From Piscirickettsiaceae bacterium (GTDB lineage: Bacteria; Pseudomonadota; Gammaproteobacteria; Nitrosococcales; Methylophagaceae), in contig JAIBDZ010000003.1 of the NCBI GenBank assembly GCA_024685975.1, positions 54,562-118,561 on the forward strand: DNA of 64,000 bases, read 5' to 3'. The translations under genes and the position numbers were made by a program. Below, in pieces: positions 28,224 through 37,773 of this stretch. The notes beneath the pieces are model-generated. The model was not told where the DNA came from and ran no database searches. It saw nothing but the letters and a program-made list of their open reading frames with translations. The stretch's first letter is position 1. The number at the start of each line of letters is the position of its first letter.

Positions 28224-28964
28224 ATGTCACTCAAGCTTATTCAACCTGATTGGCCTGCCCCTGCTCATGTCACGGCTTTTTCTACAACACGGTTAGGAGG
28301 CCTCAGTTGTGCTCCCTTCGATAGTTTAAACTTAGGCGATCACGTCGATGATGACCTGCACCATGTCAACGGTAACCGACAGAATCTAACCGAACAAGCC
28401 CACTTACCGAACTCGCCATTATGGTTAACACAAACACATAGTACAACGGTCATTTCAGCAAAACATTGGCAAGAAAAAATCATCGCAGATGGCATAACAA
28501 GCCATGACGTCAATCAAGTTTGCAGCGTATTAACAGCTGATTGTTTACCCATATTAATCTGTGATAAACAAGGACAACAAGTCGCCGCAGTACATGCGGG
28601 TTGGCGAGGATTAACCAATGGCATTATTGATAATGCTATCCAACAATTTACTTGCATGCCACAAGATATTTTAGTTTGGTTAGGTCCAGCTATTGGGCCG
28701 GACCATTTTGAAGTCGGGCAAGACGTCTATGATGCTTTTGTCACTCGCTCGCCACAAGCAAGCTCAGCCTTTTCAATGATTGGACATGAACATTATTTAG
28801 CTGATATCTACGCCTTAGCTCGCCAGAATTTGTGTCGCCTTGGCGTTGAGAATGTTTATGGCGGACAATATTGTACTGTTTGCGATCCTATGCACTTTTT
28901 TTCGTACCGACGTGATGGCATCACCGGCCGTATGGCATCGTTAATTTGGATCGCACCTAAGTGA
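28224..28964 (+). CDS. pgeF: Peptidoglycan editing factor PgeF (YfiH/LACC1 family)
   Basis: A 246-residue YfiH/DUF152 protein with the signature FSTTRLGGLSCAPFDSLNLG (19-38), LTADCLPILICD, AAVHAGWRGLTNGI, WLGPAIGPDHFEVG and CTVCDPMHFFSYRRDG. The metal site uses the His of QTHS, Cys of TADC and His of HAGW. Family members oxidise polyphenols in vitro, cleave purine nucleosides, and in E. coli PgeF prevents L-Ser misincorporation in peptidoglycan stems. It follows the phosphatase by 6 bases. rluD, its common neighbour, is absent here. Confidence 0.93.
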   Translation: MSLKLIQPDWPAPAHVTAFSTTRLGGLSCAPFDSLNLGDHVDDDLHHVNGNRQNLTEQAHLPNSPLWLTQTHSTTVISAKHWQEKIIADGITSHDVNQVCSVLTADCLPILICDKQGQQVAAVHAGWRGLTNGIIDNAIQQFTCMPQDILVWLGPAIGPDHFEVGQDVYDAFVTRSPQASSAFSMIGHEHYLADIYALARQNLCRLGVENVYGGQYCTVCDPMHFFSYRRDGITGRMASLIWIAPK

Positions 28965-28993
28965 CTGAGTAAACGGCCCTGCTAATATTAGGT

Positions 28994-28999
28994 TATAAT
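28994..28999 (+). promoter_or_regulatory. -10 element for the ZIP transporter gene
   Basis: A perfect TATAAT lies 30 bases before the ATG at 29029, in GGTTATAATCTCG, with no good -35 box (best spacing gives aaacgg). The 10-base palindrome CTAATATTAG (28982-28991) lies just upstream. GTTATAAT also equals one half of the gammaproteobacterial Zur box, but the other half is poorly matched. Confidence 0.4.
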
Positions 29000-29028
29000 C
29001 TCGCGATTGTCTTACCTACCTTCCTATT

Positions 29029-29829
29029 ATGTCACTACTTTTTTGGATCATTACTTTTAGTCTGCTAGGCGGTTTAGCGAGTGTTGTGCTTGCAGCTAGT
29101 TTTTTAATGCTGTCCGAAAAAGCCCGCCAGGTTACGGTACCTTATTTAGTCAGCTTTGCTATCGGTGCGCTATTAGGGGCATCATTCTTAGGGTTGTTAC
29201 CACATGCATTAGAGCATCATTATCGAATTGATCCTCATGATATTGGCCTGACATTTCTATTAGGTATATTAACTTTTTTTATTTTAGAAAAGCTCGTGCT
29301 ATGGCGGCATTGCCATCATGATCAATGTGATGGCCATTTACCCGACGCAGAAACTCAGACACATTCACATACCCAATCTAAATCTGCCGCAGGTTCACTT
29401 ATTTTAATTGGGGATACGATTCATAATTTCGTTGATGGTATTTTGATTGCCGCAGCGTTTATGACCGATATTCACCTTGGTGTTGTCACCGCTTTAGCTA
29501 TCGCCGCTCACGAAATCCCACAAGAATTGGGTGATTTTGTAATTTTATTACATAGCGGATTCAGCCGTACAAAGGCATTGCTCTATAATGTTTTATCAAG
29601 TTTAGGCACCGTTGTCGGCGCGTTATTGGCTTATTTTGCTTTAAATGAAATGCAATATATTTTGCCTTATATTCTCGTCATTGCTGCCTCTAGCTTTATT
29701 TATGTTGCCGTGGCTGATTTAATTCCTGGCTTGCATACTAAAGTCAAACCAAGTGAAACCCTACAACAAGTGTCGTTAATTACATTAGGCATTCTCTTTA
29801 TTTTCATCACGCATAGTACGTTACATTGA
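29029..29829 (+). CDS. ZIP family metal transporter
   Basis: A 266-residue ZIP-type divalent metal (usually zinc) transporter with about eight membrane helices. The two signature helices carry GDTIHNFVDGILIAAAF (helix 4, about 128-144) and IAAHEIPQELGDFVILL (helix 5), the binuclear metal site. A His-rich cytoplasmic loop (RHCHHDQCDGH and ETQTHSHTQS, about 97-120) is typical. Direction is presumed inward. It starts before the LPS genes and ends 6 bases before waaF, so it may share their transcript, although function seems unrelated. Confidence 0.92.
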   Translation: MSLLFWIITFSLLGGLASVVLAASFLMLSEKARQVTVPYLVSFAIGALLGASFLGLLPHALEHHYRIDPHDIGLTFLLGILTFFILEKLVLWRHCHHDQCDGHLPDAETQTHSHTQSKSAAGSLILIGDTIHNFVDGILIAAAFMTDIHLGVVTALAIAAHEIPQELGDFVILLHSGFSRTKALLYNVLSSLGTVVGALLAYFALNEMQYILPYILVIAASSFIYVAVADLIPGLHTKVKPSETLQQVSLITLGILFIFITHSTLH

Positions 29830-29835
29830 TCAGCG

Positions 29836-30864
29836 ATGGCTTTAGCAGACGATAAAATATTAGTGATTGGCCCATCATGGATAGGCGATATGGTCATGGC
29901 TCAATCGTTATTTATCGCGCTCAAACAACAACGTCCCCATGCCACTATCGATGTATTAGCATTAGCTTGGACTAAGCCTTTACTCGCTCGCATGCCAGAA
30001 GTAAATCTTGCTATTGAGATGCCTGTTGGCCATGGCGCTTTGGATATCAAACAACGATATCGACTGGGAAAACAGCTACGCCGCCAGCATTATCAGCAAG
30101 CTATCGTTTTACCCAACTCATGGAAATCAGCGTTAATTCCTTTTTTTGCTCGTATTCCGAAACGAACAGGATGGAAAGGAGAAGCTCGCTATGGCTTGCT
30201 CAATGATATCCGTACCTTAAACAAACAAGCCCTCCCACTGATGGTGCAACGCTTTGTTTCCTTAGCGCATCCAGCGGCTGATGCAAGCATTCCCCCCTCC
30301 TATTCTGCTCCCAAGATGTTGGCCCAAGCCAGCGAGATTACCGCTGCGCCTCTAGAAGAGAACCAACCTCGTCTTATTCTCTGTCCTGGTGCGGAATTTG
30401 GCTCTGCTAAACAATGGCCTGCTGAGTACTACGCTGCTGTTGCAAATGTTTTGTGCCGCGCGGGATGGCAAGTCATCATTATGGGGTCTCAATCAGATCA
30501 GCAGGTTGCAAATAATATCGAGCAACAATGTCCATCACCTCATTTATTTAATCTTGCAGGCCAAACAAGTTTAGCGGAGGCCATTGATTTAATCGCAACA
30601 GCGCAACTTGTTATCGCAAATGACTCTGGTTTGATGCATATCGCAGCAGCTTTACATATCCCGTTAATCGTCATTTATGGCGCAACTTCCCCCGACTTTA
30701 CGCCGCCGTTGTCAGATAATGCACACATTGCACGTATTTCCGTCGATTGCGGGCCTTGCTTTCAGCGTGAATGTCCCGAGCAACATCATCGTTGCATGCG
30801 TGACTTACATAGTGATGATGTATTACAGTTAGTCCGGCAACTTTATCCTAATGACAGTATATGA
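29836..30864 (+). CDS. waaF: LPS heptosyltransferase II WaaF
   Basis: WaaF adds the second L-glycero-D-manno-heptose to HepI of the LPS inner core, using ADP-heptose. The 342-residue GT9 protein has GPSWIGDMVMAQSLF (12-26), LPNSWKSALIPF, RTGWKGEARYGLLND, the donor site CPGAEFGSAKQWP and NDSGLMHIAAALHIP. A Cys-rich region near the end (CGPCFQRECPEQHHRC) is also in other WaaF proteins. Its TGA overlaps the ATG of the next gene. ADP-heptose comes from gmhA and hldE about 10-16 kb away in this window. Confidence 0.95.
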   Translation: MALADDKILVIGPSWIGDMVMAQSLFIALKQQRPHATIDVLALAWTKPLLARMPEVNLAIEMPVGHGALDIKQRYRLGKQLRRQHYQQAIVLPNSWKSALIPFFARIPKRTGWKGEARYGLLNDIRTLNKQALPLMVQRFVSLAHPAADASIPPSYSAPKMLAQASEITAAPLEENQPRLILCPGAEFGSAKQWPAEYYAAVANVLCRAGWQVIIMGSQSDQQVANNIEQQCPSPHLFNLAGQTSLAEAIDLIATAQLVIANDSGLMHIAAALHIPLIVIYGATSPDFTPPLSDNAHIARISVDCGPCFQRECPEQHHRCMRDLHSDDVLQLVRQLYPNDSI

Positions 30865-32420
30865 GCGAATACGTTTCTAATTACTCACTTTTCCGTGTCA
30901 GACTCTTTACGCTATTCATTAGCTTTTTATTGTCTCTCTATGCGGTCTATTTTGACGATATCATCAATCGTGATGGCATTATGTATCTGCAGATGGTGGA
31001 AGCCTACCTAAGCGGTGGCTTAGAGTCGATGCAGGTCATTTTTAATTGGCCTGCTTTCCCCATCTTAATTGCATGGTTTCACCAACTGACCCATATCCCT
31101 ATTGAAACCAGCTCCTACCTCATTATTGGCTTCTTTTTTATCTTATTGACTGATAGTTTGGTGAGAATCAATGCTTTGTTGGTCAATAATGCGCGCCAAT
31201 TATTTATCGCAGCGATTCTTGTCCTCTGTTTTATTGCCATCAATGAATACCGTGACTTCATCATGCGTGATTTTGGCTATTGGGCTTTTACCAGCCTTGC
31301 TTTGTATCACTTTATGCTGTTCTGTCGTGACCTTCGCTGGTCTCACGCTATTTTATGGCAAGTCTTCATGTTAATTGCGGTGCTTTTCCGTGTTGAAGGC
31401 AGCATATTACTTATTCTATTGCCACTCTTTGTTTTCTACCAACGCCCCTTATTAGAAGGGCTACGCTTATTATTTCAATCTATTTCAGTGTTACTTGTCA
31501 GCGTTGTTTTTGTCGCGGCCGTAGTGCTGAGTCAAACTGATCTTATCGACGCGTTTAGCAAACTATCGTCAATCACAACTTACCTGAATACCGACAGAAT
31601 TTTTCAAAATTTAAGCCAGTCATCGACGATGATTGCCGAACAAATTCTCAATAAGTATTCGGCAGAATATGCCCCACTAATTTTTGTATCAGGGCTATTT
31701 GCCATGATGCTATTCAAGCTCGCAAAAACATTTTCGCTCAGCTATCTCATTGTCTATTATTTTGCTGGGCATAAAACATCGGCAGCCACCAACGCTCAGC
31801 AAGTTTATTATCAACGACTACTTATGTATTTTGTCTTGATTAATATTCTGATATTGAGCGTGTTCTTAATCCACCAATATTTTCTATCAAGCCGTTATAC
31901 TGTTTTGGCGCTCATTGGTATATTGCTGCTGCTATCTTACCGTATCAGTGCCGGTATAGAGCGTCTGTGGTTGACTCAAAAACGTGCCGCTCTAGGCATT
32001 GTTTTTCTTGCCTTATTTTACAATGTCGCAGATTTTGCCACGATATCGACACCCAAAACATATATTAAAAATACCGCATTATGGGCCGCCGAACATATTC
32101 CTACTGGCAGCAAAGTGCTAACCGATGATGAGTTTATTTTGTATTATTTTGAACGTGATAATGACAATGTTGAAATCTGCGTCAAACCGGTCTATCAACC
32201 CACCGAATTTGTTGCCGAATACACCAGCAAGTTTGAACAACCTCACTGCCAACAAACAGCGTCCAAGCATTATCTAAATTATGACTATCTCATCGTAGTT
32301 GAGAAGCGTCGTTATGACGATTATCAAGCGTATATCCGCCAACTCAACCTTGAACAGGTCTATCGTCAGAGCTCTAATAAGGGTGACCATGCTACGGTCT
32401 ATCGTATCCCAAAACTATGA
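30861..32420 (+). CDS. Predicted GT-C-type membrane glycosyltransferase
   Basis: A 519-residue polytopic membrane protein with about ten to twelve helices and a soluble C-terminal region (about 395-519). Just after the first helix is RDGIMYLQMVEAYLSGG (37-53); an acidic residue in the first periplasmic loop is typical of GT-C transferases using polyprenyl-phosphate sugars. The segment MRDFGYWAFTSLALYHFMLF and a RVEGSILLILLPL region also fit such proteins. It starts inside waaF (ATGA) and its stop overlaps the InaA-like kinase, so it belongs to the LPS operon. A sugar or phosphoethanolamine-like donor is unknown. The family assignment is by pattern only. Confidence 0.6.
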   Translation: MSEYVSNYSLFRVRLFTLFISFLLSLYAVYFDDIINRDGIMYLQMVEAYLSGGLESMQVIFNWPAFPILIAWFHQLTHIPIETSSYLIIGFFFILLTDSLVRINALLVNNARQLFIAAILVLCFIAINEYRDFIMRDFGYWAFTSLALYHFMLFCRDLRWSHAILWQVFMLIAVLFRVEGSILLILLPLFVFYQRPLLEGLRLLFQSISVLLVSVVFVAAVVLSQTDLIDAFSKLSSITTYLNTDRIFQNLSQSSTMIAEQILNKYSAEYAPLIFVSGLFAMMLFKLAKTFSLSYLIVYYFAGHKTSAATNAQQVYYQRLLMYFVLINILILSVFLIHQYFLSSRYTVLALIGILLLLSYRISAGIERLWLTQKRAALGIVFLALFYNVADFATISTPKTYIKNTALWAAEHIPTGSKVLTDDEFILYYFERDNDNVEICVKPVYQPTEFVAEYTSKFEQPHCQQTASKHYLNYDYLIVVEKRRYDDYQAYIRQLNLEQVYRQSSNKGDHATVYRIPKL

Positions 32421-33196
32421 CTATTCATTCTATTGAACAGCCTTGGCTGTCATTATTACAAAGTAACCAACTCGACTCCTTCGATGCCTTATGGCAATTA
32501 GAAGCCCCATGGTTTGAAGAACCTAACATCCGTCGTGGCGGCTGGAGTGGCGTAGTCAAACATGACTTAACCGATAAAGCGGGTGGGATAAACACGGTTT
32601 TCATTAAACGACAGTCAAACCATATCAGTAAAACTTGGCGCCATCCTTTGAGCGGCATTCCTACTTTTCAGAAAGAATTTAATAATCTACACCGCTTTTA
32701 TCGCTTCGATATCCCAACAATGGATTTAGTGTATTTTGGTAGTCGCGTCCATCATGATGACAAACAAGCCATTTTAGTGACAAAAGCATTAACGGGTTAT
32801 GTTTCCTTAGATAATGTCATGCCTGTTGATGACGCAGGTTTTATTCAAAATAAACGCCACCGACGTCAGCTCATTCAACAAACAGCGCGTGTATTGCAAC
32901 GCATGCATCGATATCGAATTCAACATAACAGCTTGTATCCTAAACATATTTTTGTAAAACCAACCGAAATCGGTTGGGATGTTCGCCTAATTGATTTAGA
33001 AAAAGCCAAGAGAAAATTCTCCCAAAAAACAGCGACATTACGCGATATTGCGACTTTCCGGCGCCATACTTTAGACTGGTCTACTCGAGATCATATTGTC
33101 TTCTTCCAAGCTTATGTCGGTGAAAAGCAGCTATCAAAGGCATCCAAAGAACTATGGTATGACATTCAAGATAGACTTTTGCGTAAATCTAAATAG
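32417..33196 (+). CDS. InaA/WaaP-type LPS core kinase-like protein
   Basis: A 259-residue kinase-fold protein of the lipopolysaccharide kinase/InaA group. ATP lysine K64 lies in VFIKRQS, and the metal-binding aspartate D193 in RLIDLEKA. The catalytic loop reads QHNSLYPKHIFVK (169-181): the LYPKH form is InaA-like, and Ser172 occupies the place of the WaaP aspartate (NHRDFY). Activity as a sugar kinase is therefore uncertain. Its ATG overlaps the preceding stop; the carbamoyltransferase begins 70 bases later. Pseudomonas LPS loci carry comparable small kinases (WapP, WapQ). Confidence 0.85.
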   Translation: MTIHSIEQPWLSLLQSNQLDSFDALWQLEAPWFEEPNIRRGGWSGVVKHDLTDKAGGINTVFIKRQSNHISKTWRHPLSGIPTFQKEFNNLHRFYRFDIPTMDLVYFGSRVHHDDKQAILVTKALTGYVSLDNVMPVDDAGFIQNKRHRRQLIQQTARVLQRMHRYRIQHNSLYPKHIFVKPTEIGWDVRLIDLEKAKRKFSQKTATLRDIATFRRHTLDWSTRDHIVFFQAYVGEKQLSKASKELWYDIQDRLLRKSK

Positions 33197-33214
33197 TCTG
33201 CATATATCAGGCCT

Positions 33215-33223
33215 TGCTATACT
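33215..33223 (+). promoter_or_regulatory. Extended -10 promoter before the carbamoyltransferase
   Basis: TGCTATACT (33215-33223) is an extended -10 element in the 70-base gap before the carbamoyltransferase ATG. No good -35 box is seen at the right spacing. It suggests that this gene has its own transcript in addition to the upstream LPS operon. Confidence 0.35.
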
Positions 33224-33266
33224 TACTACCTTTACTCTTTATGACTGATAAGAAGATCTCGACTTT

Positions 33267-34991
33267 ATGATCGTATTAGGTTTATCCGGTGCTGTGAATC
33301 ATGATGCCTCTGCGGCATTGTATATTGATGGGAAGTTAATTGCTGCTGCTGAAGAAGAGCGGTTTTTGCGTGATAAGCATGCAAAAGGAAGAATGGCTTA
33401 CCATGCAACGCAATTTTGCTTGGAACAAGCAGGAATTAGTCCTGGCGATATTGATATTGTTGCTTTTCCCTATGCTGAAATCGACTTAAAATCTCCAGCT
33501 CGCTGGCATTATGCTAAGCGCTATTGGTATGCACCCGATCGTGCTTTTACTGCATTATTCGATGGCAATCGTCGCTATAAACGCAATTATGATAGTGTCA
33601 TGAAAATGCTTGATGATCTTGGTATTGGCAGTGATCGTGTTAAGTTTGTTCCTGTTGAACATCATTTAGCTCATGCCAGTAGCGCCTACCACTTAAGTGG
33701 TTTTACAGAAAAAACCGCTATCATTGGTATTGATGGTAAAGGCGAATACGCTACGACCTTTTTTGGTTATGGTGAAAATGGCAAGATCCACAAAATCAAA
33801 GAATTTTATGATCCCGATTCATTAGGCGGCATGTATGGCGCGCTGACTGAATTTCTTGGGTTTGAAATGCTAGATGGCGAATTTAAAGTCATGGGAATGG
33901 CACCTTATGGTGATCCAAACCGTTTCGATTTTTCACAACTCATTGAATTTGGCGACGGTGAATTTAAAGTCAATACAGAACTCGTTAATACCCTAGGAAT
34001 GCGTCGCCATAAAAAAGATGGCAAAGGCTATTTCTTCAGCGACAAGCTATTAGAATGGCTAGGCCCTATGCGTGATGGCGACGAAATTGATGACCCTTAT
34101 ATCGATTACGCGGCCAGCATCCAAAATTTATTAGAGAAAACGGCGCTTCATCTCATCGATTATCACTTAGGTGATATTATTCGTGAAACAGGTAAAGTCT
34201 GTTTTGCCGGCGGTGTCGCTTTAAACGTTAAGCTAAATCAACGCATTATTGCTATGCCAGGCGTCAAAGAATTATTTGTCCAGCCAGCCGCTAGCGATGC
34301 AGGAACAGCGATTGGGGCAGCCAGTTATGCTTCCCATCAAGCTGGGGTTCCTGTCGAAAAAATGACCCATGTCTATCTCGGGCCATCCTATACCACCGAA
34401 GAATGTATCGCGGCCTGTGACGCTCACCCTGAACAAGTCAAATGGGTGAAACTGGACGATGTCTGCAAACAAACTGCCGAAATTTTAGATGATGGCAACC
34501 CTGTTTCGTGGTTTCAAGGACGAATGGAATTTGGTCCGCGCGCATTAGGTAATAGAAGTATTCTAGGCAGCCCAAATCATTCCGGCGTCGCAGACAGAAT
34601 CAATGCTCAAATCAAATACCGTGAACGCTGGCGCCCTTTTTGTCCTAGTATGCTCGACACTGTCGCTGCCGATATTCTACAGACAGAGCACCCAAGCCCT
34701 TATATGACATTTACTTTTGATGTCGCTGAAAGTTGGAAGTCACGAATTCCTGAGGTTGTGCATGAAGATGGTACGGCTCGCGCACAAATAGTGACCCAAG
34801 ATACCAATCCACGGTATTACCAACTCTTACAAGAAATGGAAAAACGTAACGGCAATGGCGTATTACTTAATACTTCTCTCAATCGTCGGGGCGAGCCAAT
34901 GGTATGCAGTCCAACCGATGCATTAAATATGTTCTTTGGTTCAGACTTAGAATATCTGATTATGGAAGATATTCTCGTTACTAAGGCTTAA
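33267..34991 (+). CDS. Carbamoyltransferase, NodU/CmcH/WapO family
   Basis: A 574-residue carbamoyltransferase with an N-terminal Kae1-like domain (LSGAVNHDASAALY at 6-19; AAEEERFLRDKHA; VEHHLAHASSAYHLSGF near 128-144; the CFAGGVALNVKLNQ region). A C-terminal YrdC-like domain has VSWFQGRMEFGPRALGNRSI near 419-438. Such enzymes make carbamoyl-adenylate from carbamoyl phosphate and ATP and transfer carbamoyl to a sugar hydroxyl. In Pseudomonas aeruginosa a homologous gene in the LPS core cluster (wapO) carbamoylates HepII; the same role is the simplest inference here. The stop overlaps the convergent yrbL stop by four bases. Confidence 0.9.
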   Translation: MIVLGLSGAVNHDASAALYIDGKLIAAAEEERFLRDKHAKGRMAYHATQFCLEQAGISPGDIDIVAFPYAEIDLKSPARWHYAKRYWYAPDRAFTALFDGNRRYKRNYDSVMKMLDDLGIGSDRVKFVPVEHHLAHASSAYHLSGFTEKTAIIGIDGKGEYATTFFGYGENGKIHKIKEFYDPDSLGGMYGALTEFLGFEMLDGEFKVMGMAPYGDPNRFDFSQLIEFGDGEFKVNTELVNTLGMRRHKKDGKGYFFSDKLLEWLGPMRDGDEIDDPYIDYAASIQNLLEKTALHLIDYHLGDIIRETGKVCFAGGVALNVKLNQRIIAMPGVKELFVQPAASDAGTAIGAASYASHQAGVPVEKMTHVYLGPSYTTEECIAACDAHPEQVKWVKLDDVCKQTAEILDDGNPVSWFQGRMEFGPRALGNRSILGSPNHSGVADRINAQIKYRERWRPFCPSMLDTVAADILQTEHPSPYMTFTFDVAESWKSRIPEVVHEDGTARAQIVTQDTNPRYYQLLQEMEKRNGNGVLLNTSLNRRGEPMVCSPTDALNMFFGSDLEYLIMEDILVTKA

Positions 34992-35590
34992 AGTTGCTCA
35001 ACTAAACGTTGTACAGCGGGATTATTCACATAATCTCGCTTCAGCAGCGCCCTAAATTTTTGCCACTTTCTATTGATTTTCTTCTGACCGAAAAAACGGT
35101 TATATGTACAGATCGGAATAACATCTGAGTTGCCAATATTATCAATAATGATAGCCTTACCTGAGTGAATATCGACTTTTTGATAGATGATATTTTTAGG
35201 TTTTATCGACATCGTAATAATATTTTGAGAAAACAGATAGCTTTTCAACTCCTGTAAGGCCTGTAAAAGCCCTTGATAATATTGTTCCGATAATGCGATG
35301 GAATCGAAATAATACTCAAAAGTATGCCCCACCTCGCCATCATGATCTCTCACTAAATCAAAGGTCGCACCGGGCCCGAGTGTTGTCGCTTCTACACCAT
35401 AGAATTGTGGCAACATATCCCAGTCAATATCTCGTTTTTGCAAAAGTCGATAATAGGCTTGCTCACGTTTTGTTTCTTCAACGCCACGGTTTACAACAAC
35501 TTTAATACAGCGGTTTGGATTGTTTGGGTGGATGTAACATTCACGATGTAATCCTTTACCGACCATCGCCTCAGGCAATAACTCAATCAT
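34988..35590 (-). CDS. yrbL: YrbL family protein
   Basis: A 200-residue protein of the YrbL family, a kinase-fold group named from the PhoP regulon member in E. coli. Hallmarks are [20 protein letters not shown] near 11-30, the [12 protein letters not shown] loop and [14 protein letters not shown]. coli YrbL has VTMSLKPQNIL and CDNIGESTLIPL at the same places, so the catalytic-aspartate loss is a family feature. The start at 35590 (MIELLPEAM) has GGA 7 bases upstream; ATG 35602 has none. Either start lies inside the galE end. Role in the LPS locus is unknown. Confidence 0.9.
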   Translation of the reverse strand: MIELLPEAMVGKGLHRECYIHPNNPNRCIKVVVNRGVEETKREQAYYRLLQKRDIDWDMLPQFYGVEATTLGPGATFDLVRDHDGEVGHTFEYYFDSIALSEQYYQGLLQALQELKSYLFSQNIITMSIKPKNIIYQKVDIHSGKAIIIDNIGNSDVIPICTYNRFFGQKKINRKWQKFRALLKRDYVNNPAVQRLVEQL

Positions 35591-36617
35591 CACTGTATCC
35601 ATTTGGGTTCATTGTTTGCCAGCGCCATGCATCGTCCATCATTTGTGATAATTCTTTTGATGCGTGCCACTTTAATTCGGTATTGGCTAAGGTCGGATCG
35701 GCATAACAAGCCGCTATATCTCCTGTACGTCTATCAACAACTTGATAAGCAATACTGTGTCCACATGCATCTTCAAAGGCCGATATCGCTTCTAAAACGC
35801 TATATCCTTTCCCTGTGCCTAAATTATACACTTTACACTGCCCTGCCCTTTTTTCTGGCCAGTTATCCATTGCTTGAATCGCTTTAAGATGTCCATTGGC
35901 CAAATCAACAACATGAATATAATCGCGCACACCAGTACCATCAGGTGTCGGATAATCATTCCCAAATACAGCAACTTTATCTCTTTTCCCAATCGCAACT
36001 TGAGCAATATAGGGTAATAAATTATTGGGGATCCCATTTGGATCTTCTCCAATTAAGCCACTTTCATGAGCACCTGCCGGATTAAAATACCTTAGCAAAA
36101 CAACATTAAACGGTATCGCTTTCACGACATCCCGCAACATTTCTTCTATCATTAGTTTTGTTTGGCCATAAGGATTTGTCGCTGATAATGGAAATGACTC
36201 ATCAATTGGTACCGTAGCAGGATCGCCATAAACCGTCGCTGAAGAACTGAACACTAAATTCATCACGCCTTGAGCTTGCATAACATCAAATAAAACCAAA
36301 CTACTATTAAGGTTATTATCGTAATACATTAACGGCTTCTCGCAAGACTCGCCTACGGCTTTCAAGCCGGCCATATGAATCACCGCATCAATTGTATGTT
36401 GTTCAAATATGTCAGTTAATGCTGCTTTATCACGAATATCAATGTGATAAAACGCTAGCGATTGACCTGTGATCTGCTCAACTCTATCCAAAGCGGTCTT
36501 GACACTATTTGATAAATTATCCGCCACCACGACCTGATAACCTGATTGCAACAGTTCAACACAAATATGGCTGCCGATATATCCCGCACCACCTGTCACT
36601 AAGATTGTTTTACTCAT
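35583..36617 (-). CDS. galE: UDP-glucose 4-epimerase GalE
   Basis: GalE interconverts UDP-glucose and UDP-galactose with bound NAD, giving galactosyl donors for LPS or polysaccharide. The 344-residue extended SDR has [16 protein letters not shown] (8-23), [11 protein letters not shown], the SSSATVYG serine motif and the catalytic YGQTK (Tyr150 and Lys154 region). C-terminal [17 protein letters not shown] and [12 protein letters not shown] are also present. It lies 31 bases after waaG and overlaps yrbL, so it probably supplies a core sugar. No gal operon genes are nearby. Confidence 0.97.
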   Translation of the reverse strand: MSKTILVTGGAGYIGSHICVELLQSGYQVVVADNLSNSVKTALDRVEQITGQSLAFYHIDIRDKAALTDIFEQHTIDAVIHMAGLKAVGESCEKPLMYYDNNLNSSLVLFDVMQAQGVMNLVFSSSATVYGDPATVPIDESFPLSATNPYGQTKLMIEEMLRDVVKAIPFNVVLLRYFNPAGAHESGLIGEDPNGIPNNLLPYIAQVAIGKRDKVAVFGNDYPTPDGTGVRDYIHVVDLANGHLKAIQAMDNWPEKRAGQCKVYNLGTGKGYSVLEAISAFEDACGHSIAYQVVDRRTGDIAACYADPTLANTELKWHASKELSQMMDDAWRWQTMNPNGYSDD

Positions 36618-36648
36618 CTTGCCCTCATTTATCCATTGAGCTCATTGT

Positions 36649-37773
36649 TTATTTGCTTGCCATTGTCTCAATCATCGCAGCCACTTTCTGAGGCATACTA
36701 TACAAATCTTCCGTTTCAGCATATTGCAATGCGTGCTTGGACCATTGACTTAATTTGTCATGATCTAACATCCCTTTGAGTTGCTGATTAAAATCAGCTT
36801 GTACAAAGGGCTCTGACGTCACTAAGCCTGCCTGCGATTGTGTAATATGATTAGCATAACCGCACGCACCTGAAATTAAAGCCGGTAACCCCGCGACTAA
36901 TGCTTCTAAAATAACTGTTCCTGTGTTCTCTTTTCTCGCTGGGTGTAAAAAAATATCACAACCTAATAAAAACTCCGGCACATCGCTTCTTCCACCGAAG
37001 AAAGTCACTTGTGAGTCGATCTGCTGTTGTTCGGCCTTTTTTTCAAAACTGGCGATATCATCTTCACCTAAAACAAACAGTTTGGTTTTTGCTTTTAATG
37101 CATCAGGCAACGCAGCGAGTCCTGCCATCGCCCTATCAACGCCTTTCCGCATAAAACCACTGCCAATCATTAACAATACAATATCTTGCTCAGCTAAATG
37201 ATGCGTCTGTCGAAATTGAGTTCGACGCACTTGCCAATCTTGAGGGCGTTTACGGTTAGGATCAATCCCTGGTGGTAACATCACTAACATCTGGTCAGGC
37301 GTGTGATAATGTTGTTTAAACTTATCGCGCTCAATATCAGAAATCATTAAAGCAACCGTTTTACTCTCTTGTCCAAATACGGCCAACTCATTTTTTCGAT
37401 AAAACTTGACCCTATTACTGAAACGCATCAAGGGGTAATTTGCTTGTTTTTGGACTCTATCGACGTAGCACGGATCCGCAGCATAATAGAGGTCTAGATT
37501 TGGCATCTTATTAAAACCGATGACTAAATCATACGGTTTTTGCTGTAATTTTTGTTGTAACTGCTCAATATAACTAGCTACTTTAGCGTGGTTTGATAAG
37601 CCTTTAGTTGGAATGATATGGACATTGAACCCTTCCGGTATTTCCCCTTCACATTGCATAACAAAGACGTCAATCTCTGCACCTTTTTGATAACACAATG
37701 ACAGGATCCGGACACAGTCTCGTGCGAGACCGCCGTAGGGAAAAAGCTTATATAAACAAACGGCTAGTTTCAT
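36649..37773 (-). CDS. waaG: LPS core glucosyltransferase I-type WaaG
   Basis: A 374-residue GT4 enzyme very similar in pattern to E. coli WaaG, which adds the first hexose to HepII. Shared stretches are CLYKLFPYGGLARD (6-19), VIGFNKMPNLDLYYAADPCY (84-103), LMISDIERDKFKQHY, LPPGIDPNRKRP and GSGFMRKGVDRAMAGLAALP. The GT4 nucleotide motif HPARKENTGTVILEAL is near 278-293. The ATG overlaps the stop of the upstream three-kinase gene (ATGA), so the two are coupled; galE follows. The sugar added is probably glucose or galactose and is not determined by sequence. Confidence 0.95.
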   Translation of the reverse strand: MKLAVCLYKLFPYGGLARDCVRILSLCYQKGAEIDVFVMQCEGEIPEGFNVHIIPTKGLSNHAKVASYIEQLQQKLQQKPYDLVIGFNKMPNLDLYYAADPCYVDRVQKQANYPLMRFSNRVKFYRKNELAVFGQESKTVALMISDIERDKFKQHYHTPDQMLVMLPPGIDPNRKRPQDWQVRRTQFRQTHHLAEQDIVLLMIGSGFMRKGVDRAMAGLAALPDALKAKTKLFVLGEDDIASFEKKAEQQQIDSQVTFFGGRSDVPEFLLGCDIFLHPARKENTGTVILEALVAGLPALISGACGYANHITQSQAGLVTSEPFVQADFNQQLKGMLDHDKLSQWSKHALQYAETEDLYSMPQKVAAMIETMASK

